This document shows positions 13,434-23,700 of a DNA stretch of 64,000 nucleotides, one piece after another; the first letter of the stretch is position 1; every line of letters begins with the position of its first letter. The notes under the pieces are model-generated. The model saw only the letters and a program-made list of their open reading frames with translations. It was not told the DNA's origin and ran no database searches. Made by a program: the position numbers and the translations under genes. Source of the stretch: a virus; the IMG/VR virus record IMGVR_UViG_3300047094_000227, positions 1 to 64,000 of that record; one strand, given 5' to 3'.

Positions 13434-14254
13434 TGGAAAAAATATTCTATCAAAGTTCATTACCTAGGTCAGGATCTACATTGTTACAAAACATTCTTGC
13501 ACAGAACCCTGATATATATGCTACACCTACATCTGGTGTACTTGAATTAATATTTGGAGCACGTAATAATTATACTAATTCAGCAGAGTTTAAAGCTCAA
13601 GATGCTGAACTTATGAAAAAAGGATGGCAGGCATTTGCTAAATCTGGTATGGATGCTTTCTATAGTGCTATTACAGATAAGAAATATGTTATAGATAAAA
13701 GCAGAGGTTGGGGCATACACTATGATTTCTTACAATTTGTACATAATGAAGAACCAAAAATCATTTGTATGGTGAGAGATTTACGTGATATATTTGCATC
13801 TATGGAAGGTAACTTTAGAAAACATCCAGAGAAGCAATCTGATATTCTAGATTGGTCTAAAGGACAGGGAACCACCGTACCTAAGCGTATAGATATATGG
13901 GCATCACAACCTCCTGTAGGACTTGCCATTGAAAGACTTAGTGAGATATTTAGAACAGGAATTAATAACAAAATGTTATTTGTAAAGTTTGAAGACTTAT
14001 GTTTATATCCAGAATCTACAATGATTAAGATTTATGATTACTTAGGTGTACCATTTTATGAACATGACTTTGATAACATTGAACAAGTAACTAAAGAAGA
14101 TGATGAAATCTATGGTGCATTTGGTGATCACGTTATTCGTACAAAACTTGAACCTGTAAGAAGTAAAGCCAAAGAGTTATTAGGTAAGGACGTAACAGAT
14201 TGGATCTATACCAATTACAAATGGTTCTATGACACATTTAGATATAGTAAATAA
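13433..14254 (+). CDS. Sulfotransferase (PAPS-dependent)
   Basis: 273 aa. SSLPRSGSTLLQNILAQNPD (about 8-27) is the 5'-phosphosulfate-binding loop of the sulfotransferase fold. ICMVRDLRDIFASMEGNF (about 102-119) is the 3'-phosphate-binding segment with the Arg and Ser expected to contact PAPS. LFVKFEDLCLYPES and IYDYLGVPFYEHDFDN follow as in the Sulfotransfer_3 type. It would move sulfate from PAPS to a hydroxyl of a sugar or protein. It ends the five-gene operon and is followed by a terminator. The APS kinase of the same operon makes its co-substrate, so the two support each other's assignment. Acceptor unknown; the glycan built by the operon's transferases is the obvious candidate. Confidence 0.88.
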   Translation: MEKIFYQSSLPRSGSTLLQNILAQNPDIYATPTSGVLELIFGARNNYTNSAEFKAQDAELMKKGWQAFAKSGMDAFYSAITDKKYVIDKSRGWGIHYDFLQFVHNEEPKIICMVRDLRDIFASMEGNFRKHPEKQSDILDWSKGQGTTVPKRIDIWASQPPVGLAIERLSEIFRTGINNKMLFVKFEDLCLYPESTMIKIYDYLGVPFYEHDFDNIEQVTKEDDEIYGAFGDHVIRTKLEPVRSKAKELLGKDVTDWIYTNYKWFYDTFRYSK

Positions 14255-14262
14255 TAAAAACA

Positions 14263-14290
14263 AAAAAGCCCAGAATTAACTGGGCTTTTT
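14263..14290. terminator. Bidirectional intrinsic terminator
   Basis: A strong hairpin pairs AAAAAGCCCAG with CTGGGCTTTTT around a six-base loop. It is followed by T runs on both strands and lies between the convergent sulfotransferase and the fibre-accessory gene. Confidence 0.9.
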
Positions 14291-14314
14291 TTATTACTTC
14301 ACCTTAAATTAATA

Positions 14315-14659
14315 TTACAATACATTAAGGTTATTGCTAACTTCTTTGAACTCCACTACAGATGTTCCTAATTTAGCTGCAACAATTTGAAACAACTCTT
14401 CATCATTTGTACCCCAGTTAGCTACTTCTGCAGCAGTTAACACAAGTTGTGTACGTTGAGGAGCTCTCTGTAAATAATCTATATTATTTACATTTTTGAT
14501 GTTGCCATAAACAACTACAAACTCATGTTTTTCATTTCCTGGAACATAATTTACACCAATCACTCCTAAGTGATCAAATGATACAACTGTTGCAGAACTG
14601 AATGGGTTCTCATCTTTTTGAGAGAAAGATGCACTTGGATTAATTTTAGCTACTAACAT
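14315..14659 (-). CDS. Tail-fibre-region protein, 114 aa, function unknown
   Basis: MLVAKINPSASFSQKDENPF, followed by alternating beta segments (VVSFDHLGVIGVNYV, HEFVVVYGN) and a C-terminal helix (TAAEVANWGTNDEELFQIVA). It is directly downstream of the 1994-aa fibre in the same - strand unit and is last before the terminator. Position and size suit a fibre chaperone or tip protein, but no family is recognised. The leader AAATAAAGTT-ATG is the same as that of the 91-aa gene at 2241. Confidence 0.6.
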   Translation of the reverse strand: MLVAKINPSASFSQKDENPFSSATVVSFDHLGVIGVNYVPGNEKHEFVVVYGNIKNVNNIDYLQRAPQRTQLVLTAAEVANWGTNDEELFQIVAAKLGTSVVEFKEVSNNLNVL

Positions 14660-14687
14660 AACTTTATTTTTTATTTTTGTTTTTAAA

Positions 14688-17600
14688 TTATTTATTTTTT
14701 AATTCTTCTAATTGTAAAGTTAATGAATCTACACAAGATGTCAAAATTTGTATACCCTTTGTTAAAATAGGTAATAATTTTGATGAATCAAATGTATAGT
14801 ATCCACTAAAGGTCATTTTTACTGATTCAGGTACTACGTCTTTAACTTGTTGAGCAATGAATCCTACTTGTCTTCCTTCTCCATTTTCTTTATTATCACT
14901 ATTGAATTCATAGAATGAAGGAACTAATTTGTTAATGTCACAAAGTTGATACTCAACAGGTTGAATGCAACACTTTAATCTAGCATCAGATGTATTCTTA
15001 ACAATTATTCCACTAGAGTTTGCACAAATTGCACCTCCTCCAGATAAATTACCTGCAGCAAAACAACTAGCGTGGTTTACAAATGAGTTCATTGACATTA
15101 TGCTACATCCACTTACAGTACTTCCTGCTCCCATGGTCATGTTAAAACAACCACCAGTAACAGCAGAAGCTGCAGCTGTTGTGCTGTTAGATTGTCCAGC
15201 AAGAATACCACTCATTGCTGAACTCGCGAAGTTTTGACATCCAGCAACAATACCTGACTTATCAGTACTCATTCCTGCAGCTATAGTATTGTTACTTCCA
15301 CCTCCAATGAAACCCCAACCACCACAAGCCCTATTGGTTTGTCCACCTCCAACAAATGAATAACCAGGTAATGTACCATAAGTTCCACTAGCAGTGGTAT
15401 TACTAGCACCGCCTGCAATAGCTGAACAATTAGCACTTGCAGTATTAGCAAAACCTCCTATTATAGCTGAATTACATCCATTTGCACCACCAACGTCACC
15501 ACCACCAATAAACGACTTTGCTCCAAAAGCGTTGTTGGAAGTACCAGCAACTACTCCAGAAAAATCACCAAATGTTCCATTCTGACATCCACCACCAACA
15601 TAAGAAAATGGATTTGAAGCAGTGTTTCCATATCCACCACTAACTGTTGAACCACATGCATTTGCATTATTACCTCTACCACCTCCAATAAATGCACATC
15701 TTCCATATGCTGAAATAGTATTACAAAATCCCCCACCTATTGTTCCATAGTCACCACAAACTCTATTACAAGCTCCACCCCCAACTGTTTCTCCATAAGT
15801 ACCAAAAGGATAAGCACTATGCGTATAGTTATTATATCCACCACCAATGAATGAACATCTGCCCTGATTACTGTTAAAATTACCACCAGCGATTACAGAA
15901 TACTCGCCAAATGTATTGTTACCATAACCACTTAAAGAACCAGAGAAGTTACCCATTGCCATGTTACCAGCTCCACATCTTTCTGTAGAACCAGTTCCCA
16001 TTCCTTGTACAATGATGCTTGAGCCACCACCACCACCAGCAGTTAAACATAATTTACCAAATGAATCAAAGCTTATGCTACAACCCATTCCGTAAAATGC
16101 ACTGAATGATGTGATTGCTAAATTATTAACCATGTGTGTACATGCTAATGAATTCATTAAACCACATCCAGACACAGTTGCATAGCTTGCCTGAGCAGAG
16201 TTAGAATTTCCTCCAGTTACAGTTGCACCTACAGCATATGCACTAATACTGTTACTAGATCCTCCAGATATAGTACCTTGAACTGCAGACATTCCTAAAG
16301 TATGAGAAGTACCACCACCAATTGTACTACCAGCTGAATTCATACTAATTGTGTGGAACCCACCGCCTGCAATTACACTATCACCAGAATAACTACTAAT
16401 TGTATTCATGCTACCACCACCAATTACAGAACTAACAGCAGATGTATCAATGTTATTACTAGATCCTCCACCTATCGTAGAACATGATGCATTTGTTTGT
16501 ATTCTGTTACATCTTCCACCACCAATTGTAGAACATCCTGAATTTGCAAATATTTTATTGAATTGACCACCAGAGATTGTTGAATGAGATGGATCAACAC
16601 AGTTAGTTTCACCACCACCAATGAATACGTTACTTCCAGCATTCACACAGTTAAAGAAACCCCCTGCAATAGTAGAATACATTCCAGAGTTACTATTAAA
16701 TCCACCACCAGCAATAAGTGATCCATTGCTAGAACTATTATTGGTAGTACCACTTAAAGCACTAGCAAAAAATCCACTTGCAACGTTACTACATCCATTA
16801 CCTATAATTGAACAACATCCAGTGCCAGCAACCATTACACCACCGCCACCAGCTGTATAAGCAATAAGCTCACCCAGAGGTCCTGCACACACTGCACATC
16901 CACCTATTGCAGCATTACTTAAATTAGGTTGAACAAAACAATTAGACATGAATGAACATGCTAAACTGTTTGATAAACCACATCCAAATACACCAGAATA
17001 ATTTCCCATTGCAGTATTACCTGAACCTCCTAGTACTGCTGAAAAGAATCCATTAGCACTATTATTGCTACCACCAACTACCACTCCAGATGTTCCTGCA
17101 GCTCCGTTACCTAATCCACCACCAACAAATGAAAATTCTCCAGTAGCATTATTAAGTTCACCTCCTACTACAGAACTACAGTTTCCTGTTGCTGTATTAC
17201 TAGCCCCACATCTTACAGAAGATAATATACCATCTCCAAGAATAATAACAGCACTAGAACCAACATTCACACCACTAGATCCAGAAGATCCAGATGTACC
17301 ATTAGATCCTGCAGCTCCTTCAGCTCCTGATGTACCACTAGTTCCAGTTGTACCACTTGTTCCAGTTGTACCACTAGTTCCGTTTGAGCCATTAATACCA
17401 CTTGATCCACTTGTTCCAGAAGTACCAGTAGTACCGCTTGTGCCAGTGGTGCCTGATGTACCATTAATACCTGACGTACCAGCAGTGCCAGAAGAACCGC
17501 TAGTACCTGTAGTTCCAGAAGTACCGTTTGATCCATTAACTCCTGAAGTTCCAGAGGTACCAGTTGTACCTGATGTACCGTTTATTCCACTAGTTCCACT

Positions 17601-20600
17601 TGTTCCTGTTGTGCCAGATGAACCACTTGTACCAGTGGTACCTGAGGTTCCAGTTGTTCCAGAAGTTCCTCCTGTACCATTAGTTCCAGATGTACCACCT
17701 GTACCGTTTGTACCTGAAGAGCCTGAAGAGCCTGATGTACCAGTAGTACCTGAAGTACCACCAGTTCCATTAGTAGCTGAAGTTCCAGAAGTTGCTGACG
17801 TACCACTAGTTCCATTACTACCACTAACACCAGAAGATCCTGATGTTCCTGTAGTACCAGATGTTCCACTTGTTGCACTAGTTCCACTAGTACCTGTTGT
17901 ACCACTGGTTCCAGTTGTGCCACTTGTTCCACTTGTACCACCAGTTCCATTAGTACCACTAGAACCTGAAGTTCCACTTGTACCAGATGTACCTCCAGTT
18001 CCATTAGTTCCTGAACTTCCTGATGTACCAGTGGTACCAGAAGTTGCAGATGAGCCAGATGAACCAGAAGAGCCAGATGTTCCTGTTGTACCAGAACTTC
18101 CACTTACACCACTAGACCCTGAAGTACCAGTGGTACCGCTTGTTCCTGAAGTTCCGCTTGTTCCAGAAGAACCTGAAGAACCTGAGTTTCCACTAGTACC
18201 TGAAGTTCCAGAAGGAGCAGTAAAAGTTGTTTGAACGTAAGAATAATTGCTTGTACCCTCTGTATAAAAAGTTACATTAACACTTGACCCACCACTATGG
18301 GTTGCGTATATTTGACAATAAAGTCTATCTGTTGCAACCAATGCTGTTTGACCTAAAAATAAATCTGTAAAAAATTCCTTGATAACACCAGTGTTTAATG
18401 CTTCTGTGTCAAGGTTTGTAGTGCCTAACAAAGTAGACACTCCACCAACTGTATATTTATATAATTCTACATCTATACCTATAGTAGTATTTGAATTAAC
18501 AGAGATGTGATTAACAAAAGCCCATAATCCTGATGGTATGTTTGTAACACCAGGAACACCAGAGTCTGTTGCAAATTTTGCAATCAAAGTTCTACTAGAG
18601 CCAGGAACTGTTACAGTTACAGTCTGTTCAGTTCCACCTGTTGCAGTTGGAGACAATTGTTTATATGTTGGAGAACCAAAAGCACTATTTGTATTTGCAG
18701 ATTGATTCATGTAATAAACCTGACCACCAGAAATACCATTAAGTCCAGATGTACCTGCAGTACCTGAAGACCCACTTGTACCTGTTGTACCACTAGAGCC
18801 ACTTGTACCTGTTGTACCAGACGTACCACTAGTTCCTGTAGAACCACTGGTTCCACTTGTACCACTTGTGCCTGAGCTTCCTGAAGTTCCAGAAGTACCA
18901 GAGCTACCTGATGTGCCACTGGTTCCACCAGTTCCATTAGTTCCACTAGAACCACTTGTTCCTGTTGTACCTGAAGTGCCACCTGTTCCATTAGTTCCAC
19001 TAGATCCAGAACTACCACTTGTACCAGATGATCCACTTGTACCAGTAGTTCCACTAGAGCCTGAAGTACCTGTAGATCCACTAGTTCCACTAGTTCCACC
19101 AGTACCATTAGTACCGCTAGTTCCACTAGTACCACTTGTACCAGTTGTGCCTGAAGATCCACTTGTGCCATCAATAGCACTTGTACCTGAAGTACCACTT
19201 GTTCCAGTGGTTCCACTTGTTCCGTCTACACCAGTAGTTCCACTTGTGCCAGACGTACCTGTTGACCCACTAGTACCACTAGTACCAGTTGTGCCAGAAG
19301 TTCCGTTAGTACCATCTATACCAGTTGTACCTGAGGTACCTGAAGTACCACCACTACCTGACGTTCCAGTGGTACCAGATGTACCACTTGTGCCATCTAT
19401 TGCAGAAGTTCCTGAGGTACCAGTAGTACCAGCAGTTCCTGAAGAGCCACTTGTTCCACTAGTTCCAGATGTGCCTGTTGTACCAGATGTTCCGCTAGTT
19501 GCAGAAGATCCTGAGGTTCCACTTGTGCCACTAGTTCCATTTGTACCATCAATTCCTGATGTACCACTTGATCCACTTGATCCACTAGTACCACCTGTAC
19601 CATTGGTAGCAGATGTTCCACTTGAACCAGATGTACCGCTTGTACCTGTTGTACCGCTTGTACCTGTTGTACCACTAGTTCCTGAGGTTCCAGTTGTACC
19701 AGATGTTCCATCAATAGCTGATGTTCCACTTGTACCAGCTGTTCCACTAGTTCCAGTTGTGCCACTTGTACCGCTAGTTCCATGTGTTCCAGATGTTCCA
19801 CTTGTACCACTGGTTCCTGTTGTTCCAGCAGTTCCAGAAGAGCCACTAGTCCCAGAAGATCCTGAAGTACCAGTAGTGCCAGATGTTCCAGAAGAACCAT
19901 CTCCTCCAGAAGCACCATCTAAGTTAACTATCCAGCTAGTATATGTACCACTACCAACTGTTCTAGTTGGAGAGCCAAAAATTAACTCACCATTAACTGG
20001 ATTATAGAATACCACTTCACATTCTTGGAAGTTGTTTATATCATGAGCTATTACAATAGATTGAGCTACTGTATATGCAAGTTGTGTTCCTACAACAATG
20101 GCCCCATTACTACCTAAATTAAATGATGATGTAGAAGTTGTTGCAAATTGGTCACCTGTTTCTCCAGAAGTACCTGATGAACCAGATGTACCATTACTAC
20201 CATCAGCACCACTGGTTCCACTAGTTCCACTAGTTCCAGATGTGCCATCTATTGCTGATGTTCCAGATGAGCCTGAAGACCCACTAGTTCCTGAAGTACC
20301 GTCTGTTGCACTTGTACCACTTGAACCTGAAGTTCCACTTGTACCAGATGTACCTCCACTACCACCAGCACCATCAATACCTGAACTACCACTAGTTCCA
20401 GATGTACCAGAGGTACCTGAAGTACCTGAAGTACCTGCACTTCCAGATGTACCATCATCACCAGGAGAACCAGAAGCAATTACTTCCCAAAGGTTATAAC
20501 TACCACTACCTACAGATTTGGTTGGTGTAAAAACCAACTGTCCTGTAGCAGGATTGTAAGAAACAACCTGACCAAAAATATAGTCAGTACTATCTGCTAT

Positions 20601-20672
20601 TAGCTGGATAAATTGTCCAGTGATAAAAGATAGACCTGTTTGAGTGGTTATTGTTATGTTAGAATAAGCCAT
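14688..20672 (-). CDS. Collagen-like tail fibre with YadA-type head and S74 chaperone domain, 1994 aa
   Basis: Order: beta module ~8-68 (GLSFITGQFIQLIADST); (GTSG)n; second beta module ~171-257 ([18 protein letters not shown]); long (GTSG)n; globular beta domain ~651-827 (QVYYMNQSANTNSAF); (GTSG)n to ~1135; then many S.iGGG..N.a.g repeats of YadA-head type (~1137-1880) with about 40 cysteines; finally ~1893-1994 a Peptidase_S74 intramolecular chaperone with SDARLK, whose Ser and Lys would be the self-cleavage dyad, and GFIAQQVKDVVPESV. Collagen-like and YadA parts imply a trimer. It should form a host-binding fibre, and the chaperone should be cut off after folding. It follows the 1197-aa fibre gene with a ~30-base AT-rich gap. 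Confidence 0.9.
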   Translation of the reverse strand: MAYSNITITTQTGLSFITGQFIQLIADSTDYIFGQVVSYNPATGQLVFTPTKSVGSGSYNLWEVIASGSPGDDGTSGSAGTSGTSGTSGTSGTSGSSGIDGAGGSGGTSGTSGTSGSSGTSATDGTSGTSGSSGSSGTSAIDGTSGTSGTSGTSGADGSNGTSGSSGTSGETGDQFATTSTSSFNLGSNGAIVVGTQLAYTVAQSIVIAHDINNFQECEVVFYNPVNGELIFGSPTRTVGSGTYTSWIVNLDGASGGDGSSGTSGTTGTSGSSGTSGSSGTAGTTGTSGTSGTSGTHGTSGTSGTTGTSGTAGTSGTSAIDGTSGTTGTSGTSGTTGTSGTTGTSGTSGSSGTSATNGTGGTSGSSGSSGTSGIDGTNGTSGTSGTSGSSATSGTSGTTGTSGTSGTSGSSGTAGTTGTSGTSAIDGTSGTSGTTGTSGSGGTSGTSGTTGIDGTNGTSGTTGTSGTSGSTGTSGTSGTTGVDGTSGTTGTSGTSGTSAIDGTSGSSGTTGTSGTSGTSGTNGTGGTSGTSGSTGTSGSSGTTGTSGSSGTSGSSGSSGTNGTGGTSGTTGTSGSSGTNGTGGTSGTSGSSGTSGTSGSSGTSGTSGTSGSTGTSGTSGTTGTSGSSGTTGTSGSSGTAGTSGLNGISGGQVYYMNQSANTNSAFGSPTYKQLSPTATGGTEQTVTVTVPGSSRTLIAKFATDSGVPGVTNIPSGLWAFVNHISVNSNTTIGIDVELYKYTVGGVSTLLGTTNLDTEALNTGVIKEFFTDLFLGQTALVATDRLYCQIYATHSGGSSVNVTFYTEGTSNYSYVQTTFTAPSGTSGTSGNSGSSGSSGTSGTSGTSGTTGTSGSSGVSGSSGTTGTSGSSGSSGSSATSGTTGTSGSSGTNGTGGTSGTSGTSGSSGTNGTGGTSGTSGTTGTSGTTGTSGTSATSGTSGTTGTSGSSGVSGSNGTSGTSATSGTSATNGTGGTSGTTGTSGSSGSSGTNGTGGTSGTNGTGGTSGTTGTSGTTGTSGSSGTTGTSGTSGINGTSGTTGTSGTSGVNGSNGTSGTTGTSGSSGTAGTSGINGTSGTTGTSGTTGTSGTSGSSGINGSNGTSGTTGTSGTTGTSGTSGAEGAAGSNGTSGSSGSSGVNVGSSAVIILGDGILSSVRCGASNTATGNCSSVVGGELNNATGEFSFVGGGLGNGAAGTSGVVVGGSNNSANGFFSAVLGGSGNTAMGNYSGVFGCGLSNSLACSFMSNCFVQPNLSNAAIGGCAVCAGPLGELIAYTAGGGGVMVAGTGCCSIIGNGCSNVASGFFASALSGTTNNSSSNGSLIAGGGFNSNSGMYSTIAGGFFNCVNAGSNVFIGGGETNCVDPSHSTISGGQFNKIFANSGCSTIGGGRCNRIQTNASCSTIGGGSSNNIDTSAVSSVIGGGSMNTISSYSGDSVIAGGGFHTISMNSAGSTIGGGTSHTLGMSAVQGTISGGSSNSISAYAVGATVTGGNSNSAQASYATVSGCGLMNSLACTHMVNNLAITSFSAFYGMGCSISFDSFGKLCLTAGGGGGSSIIVQGMGTGSTERCGAGNMAMGNFSGSLSGYGNNTFGEYSVIAGGNFNSNQGRCSFIGGGYNNYTHSAYPFGTYGETVGGGACNRVCGDYGTIGGGFCNTISAYGRCAFIGGGRGNNANACGSTVSGGYGNTASNPFSYVGGGCQNGTFGDFSGVVAGTSNNAFGAKSFIGGGDVGGANGCNSAIIGGFANTASANCSAIAGGASNTTASGTYGTLPGYSFVGGGQTNRACGGWGFIGGGSNNTIAAGMSTDKSGIVAGCQNFASSAMSGILAGQSNSTTAAASAVTGGCFNMTMGAGSTVSGCSIMSMNSFVNHASCFAAGNLSGGGAICANSSGIIVKNTSDARLKCCIQPVEYQLCDINKLVPSFYEFNSDNKENGEGRQVGFIAQQVKDVVPESVKMTFSGYYTFDSSKLLPILTKGIQILTSCVDSLTLQLEELKNK
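17273..18213 (-). repeat. 9- to 12-bp periodic collagen-coding repeat, block 1
   Basis: Tandem GGN-ACN-(AGY/TCN) units coding GTS/GSS with GTSG spacing, interrupted by NGT, VNG and ING variants. Codons for the same residues change from unit to unit. The block codes the fibre stalk just before the YadA-like head. Confidence 0.9.
18740..19915 (-). repeat. Collagen-coding repeat, block 2
   Basis: The same GTSG/GSSG/GTTG units as block 1, between the globular domain and the second beta module of the 1994-aa fibre. IDGT and NGTG variants are interspersed. Confidence 0.9.
20160..20465 (-). repeat. Collagen-coding repeat, block 3
   Basis: A short block of about 100 residues of GTSG-type repeats between the first and second beta modules of the 1994-aa fibre. 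Confidence 0.88.
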
Positions 20673-20701
20673 TTATATTGATTTTATATTTTTATATTTT
20701 A

Positions 20702-23700
20702 TTAACATGATGAACAAGCACTTGTAACTGTAGCTAGAGAGTTTCCATTAATTACAGATACTGATACAACTTGACCTCCAAAAGATACATACCATGTACC
20801 TGTTGCTGCAGCTGCAAATATTGCACCTGTAAATGTAGTGCTGGTACAGAAAGTAGAAGCATTACCTGTTACAGAACCAGTTGCAGTTGGAAGACAAGCG
20901 TCTTCAGGAGCTCCACCAAATCCAATAGTATTACTAAAGTTTGCAGCAGTCGTTGTTGTAGTTGTTGTTGTTGGAATTGGTCCAGAACATGAAAAACAAC
21001 TACCTGATGCAGTTAATAATGTTGAACCTCCACCTGTAGAAGTAAATTCTCTACTATCAATTCCATCAGAAACATAATAAGTACCTGCTGGTATTGATGT
21101 TGCATTGGCTGCATTTAAAGAAGTGCAATCACAAAGAGTTGTTCCTCCGCTATATGCATAAGTAGGTAAGTTATAAGCACCTGAAGCTGTACAAGCAAGT
21201 GCACTATTAAGGTCAACGTACAAAGTAGGTGCTGGAGGTATACAACTTTCTATACTTGTTATTATACCAGATTCAGCAATTCCAAATGGATCACCATCAA
21301 GACCTATATAATATGTGCCTGGAGGATTTGAATATGTAAAAGGATTTGTTAAATATGGATCCTCATACAATTGTGTTCCTACTTGAATAGGTAATGATGC
21401 TACATATAATGGAATAAAAGGACCAACACCATCACAAGGACTAAAAGGACCAAAAAGACTTGGGCTAATACCACTAGCCGTAACTTCAATACCAAGAGGA
21501 CAAGTTACATAGTTTGTAAGTTCTCCATTAACATCAACTTCTACTGCATAGTCAACACCTAATCTTGTTAATTTTCTCCATCCCACTGAACCAATAAATG
21601 GTGTTGTTAAACTTGGGCTATCATAAAAAATCATTCCTACAATAGGAACAGTATACCCAGGTAAAGCATAAACAGTACTTGTTGTAGTTGAACCATCACA
21701 AGCCAATGCTGCACTACCTGTAGCTGCATTATCAATTACATATGCTACAGGACCAGCTGTTGTTGTACTTGTAGTTGTAGTTGTAGCTTGTGCAGGAGGA
21801 AGTGTAATTGTATTACTACTTGTACCGTATAATAATGTAGAGCTACCAGATGTACCTGATGTGCCACTGGTACCAGAAGTACCACTAGTTCCACTTGTGC
21901 CACTAGATCCTGATGTACCTGAGGTTCCGTTAGTACCATCTATTCCACTTGTTCCAGATGTGCCAGATGAACCAGCTGTACCACTTGAGCCTGAGGTGCC
22001 ATCTATACCAGATGTTCCTGTTGTGCCTGACGTTCCACTAGTACCTGATGTTCCGTCTACACCTGAAGTGCCAGATGTTCCACTAGTTCCACTTGAGCCT
22101 GAGGTGCCAGTAGTTCCTGAAGAACCAGAAGTTCCTGAGGTGCCACTAGTTGCTGAGGTACCACTAGTTCCAGTTGTACCACTAGTACCAGATGAACCTG
22201 AAGTGCCAGAAGTTCCGTCAATTCCAGAAGTTCCATCTGTACCACTTGTACCGTCAGTACCACTAGTTCCGTCAACTCCACTTGTACCTGAGGTTCCATC
22301 TATGCCAGAAGTACCGTCAGTACCAGATGTTCCATCAGTTCCTGATGTTCCGTCTGTACCAGAAGTACCACTTGAGCCAGAAGTTCCTGAAGTGCCATCA
22401 ATACCACTAGAGCCTGATGTACCGCTTGTGCCTGAAGTACCAGTGCTTCCACTTGTACCACTTGTTCCGTTAGTACCATCAATACCAGAAGTACCAGAAG
22501 TTCCACTAGAACCACTAGTTCCAGTTGTTCCACTAGATCCTGACGTACCGCTTGTTCCAGAGGTTCCACTTGTACCTGATGAGCCATCAGTACCAGAAGT
22601 ACCAGATGTGCCTGTAGTTCCAGAAGTGCCAGAAGTGCCATCTATTCCAGATGTACCACTTGTACCTGAGCTACCATCACCGCCAGACGCACCATCAAGG
22701 TTTACTATCCAACTTGTATATGTGCCTGAACCCACTGTTCTAAAAGGGGCACCAAAACTTAATTCGCCTGTTAATGGGTTATAAGCTGTAACCTCACACT
22801 CTTGGAAGTTATTAGCATCATAAACCACAATTATTGATTGAGCCACTGAGTAAGCTAAACCTGTAGCAACTGTTAATGTACCAGAGTTACCTAATGTAAA
22901 GCTATCAGTAGATGTTGTTCTATATTTATCACCTTGTTCTCCAGAAGTACCACTTGTCCCACTAGTGCCATCTATTCCAGATGACCCTGATGTTCCTGTA
23001 GACCCTGATGTTCCATGGCTACCGTCTGTACCACTTGTACCACTAGATCCAGAAGTACCTGTTGTACCACTAGATCCTGATTCACCGCTAGTACCACTTG
23101 TTCCAGTAGTTCCAGATGTTCCGTTACTACCATCACTTCCTGAGGTTCCTGAACTACCACTTGTACCTGTAGTGCCACTAGTACCACTTGTTCCATCAAC
23201 TCCAGAAGACCCACTAGTTCCAGAAGATCCACTTGTTGCTGATGTTCCACTTGTACCGTGTGTTCCGCTAGTACCAGATGTACCAGTCGTACCTGAAGTT
23301 CCTGATTCACCACTAGTTCCACTAGTACCGTCAGATCCTGATGTACCAGATGTTCCATCAACACCACTTGTTCCAGCAGTTCCTGATGATCCAGACGTAC
23401 CTGTTGTTCCTGAAGTACCACTTGTACCTGTAGATCCACTTGTACCTGATGTACCGCTTGTTGCAGATGTTCCAGAAGTTCCACTTGTTCCATCTATTCC
23501 ACTTGTACCAGAGGTACCATCTTCACCTGAAGATCCGCTTGTTCCAGCAGTTCCACTAGTTGCAGAAGTTCCACTTGTACCATCTACACCTGAAGTGCCA
23601 CTGGTCCCTGTAGTGCCTGATGTTCCTGATGTACCGTCTATTGCAGAAGTGCCACTTGTTCCAGAGGTTCCACTTGTTGCAGATGAACCACTAGTACCAC

